A DNA stretch of 64,000 nt, taken from assembly GCA_003550305.1 (NCBI GenBank), contig QKYT01000109.1:93947-157946 (forward strand), in the 5' to 3' direction. The position numbers were made by a program, and so were the translations under genes. The notes beneath the pieces were generated by a model, which was not told the origin of the DNA, searched no databases, and saw nothing but the letters and a program-made list of their open reading frames with translations. The number at the start of each line of letters is the position of its first letter. Within the stretch, counting starts at the first letter, position 1. Shown here one piece after another: positions 49,915 through 61,254 of this stretch. The stretch comes from Glomus cerebriforme. Taxonomy: Eukaryota > Glomeromycota > Glomeromycetes > Glomerales > Glomeraceae.

Positions 49915-51589
49915 ATGGCTCCAGAAACAAAGAGCCGGAAACCTGCAAGTAAGTTCATTTAACATCTTAATATATATTTAACATCTATTAATTTATGAAT
50001 TTATTTCAATTTTTCGTGTAGACACCGCTTTTAAACAACAACGTTTAAAGGCATGGCAACCGATTCTTACGCCAAAAACTGTTCTTCCTACATTTTTCAT
50101 TGTTGGAATCATCTTTGCCCCACTTGGTGGTTTATTACTATTTGCTAGTAATAATGTAAGTAGAACTATACTTTTTTTTTAAGTATTATAATAAATCAAA
50201 CCTCTCAACAATGTTTTTCTTTATTATAGGTTAATGAAATACAAATTGATTATACTTTTTGCGATCAAAAACCTCCAGTGCCCACTGATATTGAAGCCCA
50301 AAATGCTATTTTTCAACCTGTGTCATCCGATTATGTTACGTCTGGATTTTCTTATTCAGACTTAAACCCACAATGGGGTAGAATTGTTAAGCAACTTCCA
50401 ATAGAAGACGATCCAACACAAACTAGAAAAATTTGGAATTGTTTAATTCAATTTAATTTACCACAGAATTTAAAGCCTCCAGTTTTTATGTATTACAGGT
50501 TAACAAATTTTTATCAAAATCATAGAAGATATGTTAAAAGTTTTGATGCTAATCAACTTAAAGGCGAAGCTGTACCTGCTGCTACTCTTAAAGCTGGAAA
50601 TTGTAAACCAATGGATGTTGATGCTGATGGCAAGATTATCTATCCTTGCGGACTTATTGCTAATTCCCAATTTAATGGTAATTATTAATTATTTAAAATA
50701 TCTTGATAGAATACAATATTATAGATAGTTTAACGAAGTGAGAATTTAAATATAATTTCTTTTTTTTTTGGAGAATAAAGATTTTAGGTAAAACATGCAT
50801 TAATTAAATATATACGATATTTATCAAATCTAACTATCAAATCCAAATTTTATAAATTGGTTTTTAGATACATTATTTGACCCAGTTCTCCTTAATTCGC
50901 CTGGCTCTGATGCTCAAAATGAAACCTATGAATTTTCACCTAAGGGTATTGCATGGCCTTCTGATAAAGAAAAATACGGCAAAACTAAATACACTCTCGA
51001 CCAAATCCGCCCTCCTTTTGATTGGGTTGAAAGATTTCCTAATGGTTCTTACACTGATCAATTTCCTCCACCTGATCTTGGAGAAGATGAGCGTTTTCAA
51101 GTTTGGATGCGTACCGCAGGTCTTCCTGATTTTAGAAAATTGTGGGGGAAAAATGAAAAAGATACGATGAAAATGGGACAATATCAAATTGAAATTGAAT
51201 ATCGTGAGTAATTATTTATTTTACATATAAAATCAATAATTATATACGGAAATTATAATAAATCGTAATTATAATTCTTTTTTAAAGTATTTCCCGTAAC
51301 CAAATATGGAGGTACTAAATCTCTTGTAATTTCTACGGTCTCTTTCCTTGGTGGAAAAAATTCTTTCTTGGGTTGGGCTTATATAATTGTTGGAGTTATT
51401 TGTGTAGTACTTGGGTTTTTATTCACTTTAAGACATTTATATAAACCAAGGTATATAACAGAGAGTTTGCAATTAAGACAACATTGTTAAAAATTATACT
51501 AATCTTTTTTATTTTTTTATAGAAAACTTGGAGATCATACTTATCTCTCTTGGAATAATAGTGGTCAAAATAATGGTGGTAACAATTAA
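49915..51589 (+). CDS. CDC50/LEM3-family P4-ATPase (flippase) subunit
   Basis: Six exons (49915-49948, 50022-50155, 50230-50677, 50868-51203, 51288-51450, 51523-51589) give 393 residues. The cytosolic N-terminus has [18 protein letters not shown], the family hallmark. The first membrane segment is about 32-54 ([17 protein letters not shown]). The large exoplasmic domain holds paired Cys, N-glycan sequons and [43 protein letters not shown] and [14 protein letters not shown]. The second membrane segment is near 345-370 ([20 protein letters not shown]). CDC50 proteins carry P4-ATPase flippases out of the ER and are needed for phospholipid transport. The first exon encodes only [11 protein letters not shown]. 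Confidence 0.95.
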
Positions 51590-52190
51590 TTTATTTATCC
51601 TTACTTGTATTATGTAATTAATTGTCGTAAGAAAATTTGTAACATTTCTTATACTTGAAAGAATAGACTATAATTAGTGATTTAATAAATATTTTTTTTT
51701 AAATCCACATGATAAAGTTTAGATTGATTAGCTGTTTGGATTATTCTTATTTAATTTTTAATTTTATTTTTATTGTTTTTGGTGTAATACTACAATTGGA
51801 TTAATTAATATTATTCGTTTCTCATTTCTACTTTTTTTCTTAAATGTTGTATAATATATTTCAAAATAGCGATATCTGTTATACTTTCTTTCTTTAGAAT
51901 TGAATTAAATAACTTATTGAATTACAATATTTATTGCAAAATTATATTTTGGATGATCATAAATCATAATTCCGGTCAGTTCAGAAATTACGAAATAAAA
52001 ATAAATTCTATTATTTTAGTCAAAATAAAGAGGATCCCTTTATATCAAATGAACAAACTTTAAACACAAAAAGTATTATTATTAGCAATTATATATTGTA
52101 TGTTCACGTAGTTATGCGCGCGAAATATTTATATTCTGATCACTTATTTTTAGATAATACATTTATTATAGATTTCTTATTTAGCTGAAA
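51590..52190. other. Spacer between CDC50 and SCAI genes
   Basis: AT-rich. Near 51969 'aattccggtcag' resembles the target site and end of the MITE at 56.8 kb, but no paired end is seen. No gene. Confidence 0.45.
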
Positions 52191-55158
52191 ATGGAAGAAT
52201 CACAAAAAGAAACACTATCAACACCGGTTCTCTCAACAGCTACAACTCAGACAGCTGTTTCAGATGTAGTCATGGAAGAAGCTGCTCCGGCCACTAACAA
52301 TAACGATAAAGATAGTAAAGTTCAAACAGATCCAACTATGAATAACCAAAGGATCGTAGAAGAATTTCAGTACCTTTTGGAAAAGAGTCAACAATTGTTT
52401 GCAGGTTTAAGGTAAAGATACTTCAAATTGCAAGCGCATTCATAAATTTCTAGAACGATTGGTTTAGAGAAAGCGTGATATATGCAGGGATTTACCACCC
52501 ACCGGTGGTCGTCAGTGGCAGCCGTATTTCCAACGAACCTTTGAAGTCTATACTAAGGTATTTGATGGTATTAAGAATTAGCTCAATTTTTTGATTGATG
52601 CGAATTTATGTTACAAAAACGCGTGACTCACAACTTTCAATTCATCTTTAGTTATGGAAGTTCCAACAACAGAATAGGTGAATTTTAATTTTGATTAAAA
52701 TTTTCTTTTTTTAATTTTATTTTCTTTTTTTGATTTTTTCGGATTCATTTATGTTGTAATTATATCTCAGATTTGTACTGGAAAATAAGGATAATTATGG
52801 TCTTAAACGTTGGGAGGTTGGCGAAATCGCATCGAAAATTGGCCAACTTTATTATCATTACTAGTATGTTTATTATGTTCTCATTGAATTTGTTTAAATT
52901 CAGATAAGAAAATTAACTCGTTTTCAATAAATAAATTATAAAGCTTACGTACAAGTGAAACAAATTATCTACACGAATCATATATATTTTACGAAGCAAT
53001 TCGTGAACGTGCTTACTTCAAGGATGTTCTTGACGTTAAAAAGTTTGTTAAATATTTCTCAATTGAGCGATTTCTACAAAAATTATAAATTTTTTCTTGA
53101 AAAAGTAATTTATTGCGATTTGACATCATTTATATATAGCCCGGCACTTATGATTAAGAAATTGAGATATTACGCTCGATTCATTGTCGTTTGTCTACTG
53201 TTGAACAATAGGGATATTGTACAAAAATTAATGGATGAATTAAGTGGTCTTGTTGATGACTATATAAGAATTTTTAAACCTGGTGATTCAACAGAATGGC
53301 AATGTGTTCTTAATGAAATTGCCGCTTTCTTGGAGGTATAAATCTCTATCGTCATTGAGATTATATTTAACGTTAAGAAGTTAATATTATTCATATTGAT
53401 TTGATGCATGTGTTGTTACATCACATTATTAGGCTGAAAAGAAACTAACTCCAGTCTCACCCGAAGGTCGTCTTCTGACAGTTGCACGTAGACTACAAAT
53501 TGAACGTAGTCTTAGACATGAGAAAGATGGTACACCAAAATTAAAACTTCAAGAAGCGATTTTGGTTGGAAATTATCAAAATCAAATCAAGTTTTCGGAA
53601 TTGACTCTTGACATGTATCATATATTACAGTCACTTGGTGAATATTAACGTGATAATGCTTATTATTGATTTTGAATTATTAAGCTTTTATTAACGCGAT
53701 ATATTTTATGTCGTGAGAGCGCGAGCCGGCCCCTCCAAAGTCTACACCATCGAAAACACCGGGTTCTGAAGTTCCAGTGATAAACGAAAGAGTTACTAAT
53801 AAAGATGATACAAATTCTGAGGAGCAATCAGCAAATACTCCTGTTGATAAATCTTCGTCGCGAAGAGTTAATCCACATAAATATCTTTTATATAGACCTA
53901 CGTTCAGCCAGTTGTTAGTTTATATCGCTACTGCATTCAAGGTAATCATATTATCCGCATTTTATTTTGAAACTTAAATGCATTATTTACTTATTGTTTA
54001 TTATCGTTTTTAAGGAAATTAATGAAAATTCCGCGCTATTACTTTATATTTCTGCAGACGGTGCTAAAATTTCAAATAATAACGAACAGAACTCGTATAA
54101 TGGTTTGTATGAATATGAATGCATGTGAATTTTCGAACAACAAATCCAATAATGAAATTTTGACCTTAGGATATAATGGTGGTGTTGCAACAAGTTCTCG
54201 CAAAGCTGCGGATAAAACAGATCCTTCGGATAGAATTCATTGTTTGCATCCAGCAGATTTAGTGCCGTTTACTCGTAAACCATTATGTCTGATAATTGAC
54301 AGCGATAATAGCACAGCTTTTGTGGTATGTTAAACATGCGACATTATATGTATTTATTTCACTTGCCTTTAATATTTTTATTTTATTTCTTTAGGATTTT
54401 CCGAGAGTTTTTAATCAACCATTCCTTTGTCTTATGTCACCTGTGGAGTATCCATCTTCTATCCCTGGTAAATCATTTAACTTCAAATTTATATTTATAT
54501 TATAATTACCTACTTTTATTCTAAAAATAAAAATTTATCAGATACATCTCAGATTGGTAGTCTTTTCACGTTATTTCTTCATGCTCCTCTTCTTGGATTT
54601 GCCTTTATTTCGGACCCTGGTCAAATAAGTTCAGAGACATGGGAAAAATGTGTAAATCTTATAGCAGAGGCCGAGTTAAATATTGTAGAATTGTTTAACT
54701 CATCCAATATTGGTAAAATATTCTTTATTAGATTCCATTCATTATTGTTGTTTAGAAATTAAGAACTTAAGAATCATTTAACTTTACAGAAAAACCATTA
54801 AAAAGGTTTTTACAAGATGATTTTCTTCGTCAATTTCTCGTTAGATTTGTATTGTGTCAATCATTCTTAAGAGCTCATACTGGATTCAAAGAAGAAAAGG
54901 TAATTTATATAATAATTTTTGAATTTTATATATTTAATTTATTAACTATATTTATTATTTTCTATTTAGCATCTTCCTAAATCTTGCCCACAATTGCCTT
55001 CATCAATATTGGATTCACAAGAATTGTTGATAAAGGTGTATCAAATTGTAAAAGAAGCTCAAGTTGAGTCTTATTATTCATTCCCTACGTTAGAAATAGA
55101 ACCAGAAATGACTGAAAAAGCAGCAGCAACTCCTGAAGAAAGTGAAGCAGTACAATAA
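52191..55158 (+). CDS. SCAI homologue (suppressor of cancer cell invasion)
   Basis: Fourteen exons: 52191-52411, 52488-52557, 52652-52677, 52771-52863, 52944-53042, 53140-53335, 53433-53637, 53718-53941, 54015-54102, 54170-54324, 54395-54467, 54542-54712, 54790-54899, 54970-55158. They give 639 residues (human 606). Conserved segments occur in SCAI order: LLEKSQQLFAGLRDLPPTGG, FEVYTKLWKFQQQNR, LYYHYYLRTSETNYL, KKLRYYARFIVVCLLLNN, NQIKFSELTLDMY, NPHKYLLYRPTFSQLL, HCLHPADLVPFTRKPL, FNQPFLCLMSP, LRQFLVRFVLCQS. Exon 3 is a 26-nt micro-exon required for frame. In animals SCAI inhibits MRTF/RhoA transcription and acts with 53BP1 in break repair; its fungal role is unknown. The first ~60 residues are Thr/Ala-rich and poorly conserved. 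Confidence 0.9.
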
Positions 55159-55606
55159 TTATCTTCAAATAACAAGTCGTAATATCTTATTTCAAATTTA
55201 AATTTTCTTTCTGTAAATTTGCCGTAATTTTAAAAAAAAAATTAAATTTTTAGGGAAGGTTATTAAAGATTTGATTCAATAATAACTAAAATTATCGACT
55301 ATTCGTATTAAAAACTAATAATTTATTCATTATAAGAATTTAACTTATATTTGTATTTATTGACTTATGTATTGATCACAGTGAGTATTGATTAATAAAA
55401 ATCTATTAATACATTTTAAAAGAAATTTTATATTGAACATCTAATATTGAATAGAAAACAAGTTTACAAGTTTATTAGAAATATAACCAAATAAATGAAA
55501 ATTTAAGCAATAAATTAAAATGGTTTAAAATAAATATATACAAGATTTTTTTGTAAAATTAATTTGTCGATTTTTTTTTTTTTTTTTTTTTATGAAGAAA
55601 CTGTAT
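55159..55606. other. Convergent 3' region SCAI / YIPF5
   Basis: AT-rich spacer between converging genes, with a 20-nt T-tract at 55571-55591. No gene. Confidence 0.5.
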
Positions 55607-56636
55607 TTAAAAAATTGACATAAGAGCGAAACAAACATATAATAAACCAACAGGATAAGCGACTAAAATACGTTGTTCAGACATTTGTAAAACAGTTACA
55701 AACATAGTAGAAGAAGAATATGTACACCAACTAATTGCAAGTGATGAAGCAATAAGTCCGATTGGTCCACTAGATAATAATGTAAATAATGTTAAATATT
55801 TTTGATAAGATTTTTTAAATGAAATCAATATAAATAATGCTATAATTATACCTTAATGGAAAAGCAACACCAATACAACTTAATAAAACAAGAGGTAATA
55901 AACAATAACCCAATACACTTGCAGTTCTATAACCGTCAACACCTGACTCACTCATAAGATTCAATATCGTATAAATTGATACCCATCCAAGTAATGCAAC
56001 TCCATAAATATATCCAAAATGAACTTTTCCTGTCTATAAATATTACGCGGACGATTAATATAACTTATATATAAATTTAAGATAATAAGAAAAAGATATT
56101 GTACCAGTAATAAAGAAACTCCAAATATTAAACAAAATAAAAGAGGTCCAGCTAAATCTGTATCATCCATTATATTTTTATCAACAGTGTTAAGAGGATT
56201 TAAAACCGCCAAACTCTTGAATTTGAAACATAGAATATTAGTATTTAAAAATTTCCTTTTACTGAATATAAATGAATTTACCTTAGTTTTTATGTGTCTG
56301 AAATTAATCCCAAGTTCTAAATGAAAATATATAAACAAATTAGTTCCCCGAAATATATTTTTCTTCCAATAAAAAAAAATCAAATAAAAATTAAAGTACC
56401 TTCTAATAATGGTGGTTCATCATCAAATCCTCCAGTTCCAAATGCACTCCAAAACCCACCTGTACTTCCGCTATTATAATTAGGATAAGAAGCAGAGTAA
56501 AAACCAGTATTTGTTTGCGTTGGATAAGCTGTTGCAGAAGGATCTCCATAAGTTGTACTGTAAAATTGTAAATTATCTTGTGGATAATAAGTTTCTGAGC
56601 CTTCAAACAAGACCGAATGAATTTGCCCTTCTGCCA

Positions 56637-56637
<1 letters not shown>
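55607..56637 (-). CDS. Yip1-family Golgi membrane protein (YIPF5/Yip1)
   Basis: Five exons, high to low: 56637-56400, 56316-56282, 56215-56105, 56033-55852, 55769-55607. They give 242 residues. The N-terminal ~78 residues are Tyr/Gly/Ser/Thr-rich and face the cytosol. [19 protein letters not shown] and LAVLNPL follow, the YIPF5 signature just before the membrane bundle. Five membrane helices include [68 protein letters not shown], and [18 protein letters not shown], ending at the usual C-terminus. Yip1 binds Ypt/Rab GTPases and acts in ER-to-Golgi transport. The last intron (55770-55851) must be spliced to keep frame. Confidence 0.9.

Positions 56638-56639
<2 letters not shown>

Positions 56640-56672
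<33 letters not shown>
56640..56672. repeat. ATT trinucleotide microsatellite
   Basis: About eleven uninterrupted tta/att units directly before the YIPF5 start codon, probably in its 5' leader. Translated in another frame it gives runs of Ile or Tyr, which are not real proteins. Confidence 0.9.
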
Positions 56673-56810
56673 CGTAAAGAATCTACAGGAAGAGAAAAAA
56701 ATGTTAACTGGAAGGTTGGATGTGTAAAATGTTGATTTGATTACAATTAGGTTGATCACTGCTACTGTACATTTCCTGTGACTCGTGTTACCATCTTTAA
56801 AACCCTCGAT

Positions 56811-56816
56811 CACGTG
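56811..56816. promoter_or_regulatory. E-box CACGTG upstream of YIPF5
   Basis: A CACGTG palindrome 174 bp before the YIPF5 start codon, in the context gatcacgtgct. Its function is inferred. Confidence 0.35.
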
Positions 56817-56831
56817 CTATTATCGGAATTG

Positions 56832-57174
56832 ATTCCGGTCAGGGACCCGTAAAATTTTCGAAAGCAATTTTTCAAAAGAAATCAAAATTTTTTGCCCAAA
56901 TCAAAAATTTTCACAATTTTTTGCAACAAGTCACATATTAAAATAAATCACATGAGAATGTTATTATTGGATATTATCATGTGATTAACATTCGGCACTT
57001 TATATTCAGCTGGAAACCTGGAGTTCAAAATTTGAAACTCTTCATAACTTCAGCCAGAGTCACCTGACTCAAGTTTAATTCTGGCCAAAATCGGAAGAAA
57101 TCGAAATTTTTTGCTGTTCAAATCGAAATTTTCACTTCAAATCGAAAAAAAATTTACGGGTCCCTGATTCCGGT
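56832..57174. mobile_element. Non-autonomous hAT-type MITE with 8-bp target duplication
   Basis: The element spans 56840-57166 (327 bp). It begins CAGGGACCCGTAAA and ends TTTACGGGTCCCTG, a perfect 14-bp terminal inverted repeat, and the similarity continues as AT-rich inverted sequence inward. It is flanked on both sides by ATTCCGGT (56832-56839 and 57167-57174). CAGGG...CCCTG ends with an 8-bp duplication are diagnostic of hAT transposition. No transposase is encoded, so it must have been moved by an enzyme made elsewhere. It lies in a spacer about 200 bp upstream of the YIPF5 start. Both target copies are still identical, which suggests an insertion younger than the relics at 62-64 kb. Confidence 0.9.
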
Positions 57175-58369
57175 CAAAACCCTCGGCTTTCCGAGAATTC
57201 CATCCGATAGATTTATTTACAATAGAAACCGACTATTGTATTTATATGATTAAAATCTAATCCCCCCAATGGAGGATACCTCCTCTCTTTATTTTTAAGG
57301 GTAATGTGCTTAACATCAAATTTAAAAATTTGTCTCGTCTTTGCATAATCTGTATAATTAATGTTTCGTCTACAATATCACGTGATATTCACAATATAGA
57401 TAATAATAAAGCGATACGATTTTTGATATGAATATAACTATATGATCACATTGGTAAATGAGTAAGAATCGAATTAAATCTTGAAAAGACAGGACTCAGC
57501 TATGTTAAACATGATCACTGAAGCCCATTAGGTGCCAGAAAAAAAATACCAATGGATAGAACCGTTGTCCAAAGTTAGCACAAAAGTCGGCAAGTTTGCT
57601 GGTAATGATAATTAATAAACTGAGAATTTCTTGAAAAAAAAATTTTTACTTATAATTTTAAATTCTCAGATTATTATTTCATTAACTGTTAAAATTAACT
57701 CTTAATATTAAGATAATTTGTTAATAAAATAAGAAATATAAGATCTCAAATATAATCAAATTTCAATTAGAATGCATCGAAAAAAAAACTTTTGATTTTG
57801 ATCCTCAATTATAATTTTTGCAAATTATAATAATAATTAAACCCAAACCGAAGACGGAAAAATCCTGAATGTTATATAAAAAATCAATTATGCAAATCGG
57901 ACGAAAATAAAATGATAAAATTTTTTTTTTTTGTTAAAAAATAGTCTTTTCCATAAAATTGGAATAATTATTTCACACTAACTAAAGATGAATGAAGAAT
58001 CTTGATATTTCACCACAGTAAACTTAATTTTTTTCATTGTCTTTTTTTATGAATTGTTTATTTTTTCTTTAATTTTATCTTCATATATATTTTTTTCTTC
58101 CAAAAAAAACCGTATATCGGACAGAAAATTCATTTGATGAGACATTAAAATCTTTACGTGATGTAGCGCTGGCCAATAGGAACGAGAATAAGGGAACCAT
58201 CTTATCTCTTGTGCAAAACCATCATGTGATATCTTACCAAAACAGCAAATATTACATAACAATTGACTAAACTAATACTATATTTAATTGATTGCTCAAT
58301 GTATCATGAATTGTTCCTATATTATAAAGGAAAAAGAAATCAACAAACGCTTTCTTTTGATTGCAAAAC

Positions 58370-59183
58370 TTACAAACAAGAAGTTAGTCTCACCAATTCC
58401 TTGACTTTAACAAGAACTTTTTCAAGAATTTCTCTGTATTCTAGGTTATTTTCCTCAATTTTACAATCAGGAACAATCATAATAACACTTGTTGGACGTT
58501 TCGTTGCACATGAGAATCCGAGATCAGCTCGAGATGGAATGAAAACATAATGTATTTCATGATCCTCACATAAAACTGGGATATGTGAAATCACATCCAT
58601 TGGAGAAACATCTCCGGCCATTACGACCAAACTATTTATTTGATATTAAAGATGTAATACAAATTTAGTTGGGCAGATTAAGTATCAAGTCAATTAACGA
58701 CGTTTAATAATAATATTGAAAGTTTACCCTTTTTGTTTTTTACATATAGCCTTTACAGTTTCCTTTACACCACGTCTACAATGTCGTTTTCTTGCAGCTA
58801 ATTGATCGATTGGAAATTTTTACAAATATTCAATCACTATTCAAAATGTTATTGAGAATGCGATTTAATTTTTAATAGTTAAACCGACAATATATATAAT
58901 TACCTATCCTAATTACTTTCATTATTTCTCGGGTTAATTCCTCGGAAGCTAATGGTTGCGCAAAAGGTATTAAAGCTCTTAAGTCGTAATGTACAATTAA
59001 ACCCTTATCTGTTTTAGTCTTCACTGGAGTTAAAGTTGGCGTTGATTCTACAGAAACTGGTGATATAACATCAACTTCCATTGCATTAGTATCTTTATTT
59101 TTTGAAGAATGCTTTTCTCTTTTTTTATGAGATTTTTCTTTCTTTTCTTTCTTGGATTTAGATTCTTTCTTTTCTTTAGGCAT
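58370..59183 (-). CDS. NHP2: H/ACA snoRNP protein NHP2
   Basis: Three exons, high to low: 59183-58904, 58797-58728, 58631-58370. They give 203 residues, longer than the usual ~155 because of a ~75-residue N-terminal extension very rich in Lys, Ser and Glu (KKEKKEKSHKKREKHSSK). The L7Ae/NHP2 fold then reads ARKRHCRRGVKETVKAICK, KGLVVMAGDVSPMDVISHIP, YVFIPSRADLGFSCATKRP, TSVIMIVP. NHP2 binds H/ACA guide RNAs with dyskerin, Nop10 and Gar1 for rRNA pseudouridylation and telomerase RNA stability. A further splice at the 3' end (donor right after TSC) could replace the last residue with LNNS; both ends lie beyond the conserved fold. An E-box lies 87 bp upstream. Confidence 0.92.
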
Positions 59184-59778
59184 CTTTTTAAACGTATAGT
59201 TTGAGATTGATAGAATCCAAAGTTTTATTATTTTTAAAAAAAATTTTTGCGTTACACAATAATAACCTTCACGTGATATTTAAATTAGACTAAAAGTTCA
59301 TATCTGATATTATTTTAATAAATTAATGTGTTGAAAATCTTAGTTAAAATTATTTTAAAATTGACTTAATTAATCTATTGTATATACAACTGTTTCCAAA
59401 ATTCTCGACTAATTTTGAAATATCTACTACTCATTTTAATCTTTATTTTTTGATTTAATTCTAATCATGCATTAAATTTCTGTTATTTTTTTTTAAAAAA
59501 AAAAACTTATAAAATGACTTAAAAACCATAGAATTAAAGTTAAATTTATTGATTGTTTTTTTTACACTATAGAGTATTTTCTATAGGACACAACTGCACT
59601 CAATTATATCACCGATTTTTTTAAACATGAATAAATAAGCGAAAAGCTCATAAATAAAAAGAATAAACGGTTCATTTTTTAAAATAGATGGTGGCGATGA
59701 AGTAAACAACGAAAAAAAAATGAATGATATAAATGAATGCGAGAGAGACTCACTTCCATAAGACTCTCTCGATCATAA
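59184..59778. other. Spacer between NHP2 and RING E3 gene
   Basis: AT-rich, with a CACGTG box at 59270-59275 that most likely belongs to NHP2, transcribed away from it. The right part is the 3' flank of the RING gene. No gene. Confidence 0.5.
59270..59275. promoter_or_regulatory. E-box CACGTG upstream of NHP2
   Basis: CACGTG in the context ttcacgtgatat, 87 bp before the NHP2 start codon. Its position fits a core-promoter-proximal site; function is inferred. Confidence 0.4.
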
Positions 59779-61254
59779 TCATTTCAGCAAGATCTTGAAT
59801 TCCAAACGCTTGATCTGTTTCTTTGTCAATGGACGCCTGCAAAGGGAGCACACTTTTTGAGTTTTTAAAGCAGTTGATATGCATTCACGACAAAACATAT
59901 GTCCACAAGGCGTAAAAGAAACATCTTTTGGATGGTCAAGACAAATCGCGCACTTAAGTTGAAGTCCTCTTGAGGGTAAAGGAGAACCTGCAGAAGAAGG
60001 ATCTTCTACCGAAGAGTCATCATCAATGATGATTACCTCTCTGGTTGAATTATTCTTAATGTTAGAATTTTTATTAGGAGAGTTAATAGCAGGTGAATGG
60101 GTATTCGGGGAGGACGTTAAATCTACGACATTTGGATGTAGATCCTCAGCATTGTTGCTGGGGTAAGGTGGAGGAGAGGAGAGGTCTACCACTTCTATTT
60201 CGTTATTAATTTCAGGAGTCCTAGAACGTTCAGTATAATTGCCAAGGGATAATACTGAGCGAATGGAGGGTAAGGTTATTCCACCATGAGTAGAATTTTC
60301 TTGCGGCAAAGAAATAGGAGGCAAAGTTATTACTCCACCAGTGTTGTTTCCAGTAGTAGGCAAAGGCTGTAAATATGAAGAAGAATCCTGTATTGTATCC
60401 GGTTCTGCAGTCCGTCGGATAGTAGGATGTGGCGAGTCACTTCTATAAGGCGGCGGTAGTATAATAATCGGATAAGCGTCTTGATCATTTTGAGATACTA
60501 CAATTATTAATAGCAAATTAGTTATATATATATCTATGTTTTGGATGATTTTGATTTTTTTTTTTTTAAAAAAAAAGAGAATCTAATTATTGTAGGATAA
60601 ATTTATACCTTCTTCTTCTACTCTTATTGCTCTACGTTTATTAGGCCTTGATATTGGTCTTGAAGCAGTGTCGTGTGAAGTGGATGATTCCGATTCTAAT
60701 AAATTAAATAAAGTGAGCTATGCATAATCTAATCATATGTAATAAGACAATTAATTAAAACAAGATTACCATCTAATTCTGCTCTATCTTGTGTTCTTTT
60801 ATTTCGACGTGATGGTCGTATTCGAGTTGTTGTACTTTCATCTATTGAACTTGTATCATAACTTTCATTATCATCCACCTGTATTACATTTACTAAACTT
60901 TGTGGTTGGCTTGGAAATGACAGTCCTGTAAACAATTAAAAATATAATCACCGCTTTAAACTCATTATAAAAATTTAATGATCAATGATTATATTATCAT
61001 CTAAAACTAACCATATACATCTTGTCTTTGTTCAATTGGTTCTTGTCTTTTTTTTTGCGCTCTGGTTGTAACTCTAGTTCTCCTATTTGTTGACGTTTCC
61101 GTTGTTCTACTAAGGTTATTCCTTTCATGCAAACTACTTTGTTCTGAGAACGCATTAGTAGTTTGCTTTTTTTCAATTAAAGTAAAAAAGTAAGCCAAAC
61201 TGATTAAACTCTATAAAAAAATAATAATAATCTAAATCTTACTCGTGAGCCCAT
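59779..61254 (-). CDS. SUMO-targeted ubiquitin ligase-like RING protein (RNF4/Slx8 type)
   Basis: Five exons, high to low: 61254-61243, 61165-61012, 60925-60770, 60695-60609, 60497-59779. They give 375 residues. The N-terminal two-thirds is disordered with Arg-rich stretches (RRTRVTTRAQKKRQ) and carries SUMO-interaction motifs: VIQVDD at about 69-74, VVDLS at 239-243, VVDLT at 260-264 and VIIIDDD at 291-297. A C3HC4 RING at about 319-356 reads C-x2-C-x11-C-x-H-x2-C-x2-C-x10-C-x2-C. The C-terminus KKQIKRLEFKILLK ends soon after the RING, as in RNF4. Such enzymes ubiquitinate poly-SUMO proteins in DNA repair and at PML-like bodies. The first two exons (4 codons plus QTTNAF...) are the least certain part. 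Confidence 0.8.

Larger units (their letters stand above)
56638..58369. other. 1.7-kb spacer with a hAT MITE
   Basis: No gene. An ATT/TAA trinucleotide run at 56640-56672 sits just upstream of the YIPF5 start, with E-boxes at 56811-56816 and 57379-57384. The MITE is at 56840-57166. The rest to the NHP2 3' end is AT-rich without features. Confidence 0.55.

Noticed and set aside
56403..56813. Frames with poly-Ile or poly-Tyr near the YIPF5 start
   Set aside because: They are products of the ATT microsatellite at 56640-56672 and of antisense or shifted frames of YIPF5.
58300..58375. Alternative 3' splice in NHP2 adding a terminal LNNS exon
   Set aside because: Donor gtaagt and an acceptor exist, but both ends fall after the conserved fold, so sequence alone cannot choose; the simpler unspliced stop was kept.
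58263..58550. A 95-codon plus-strand frame
   Set aside because: It is the antisense of the conserved NHP2 last exon.
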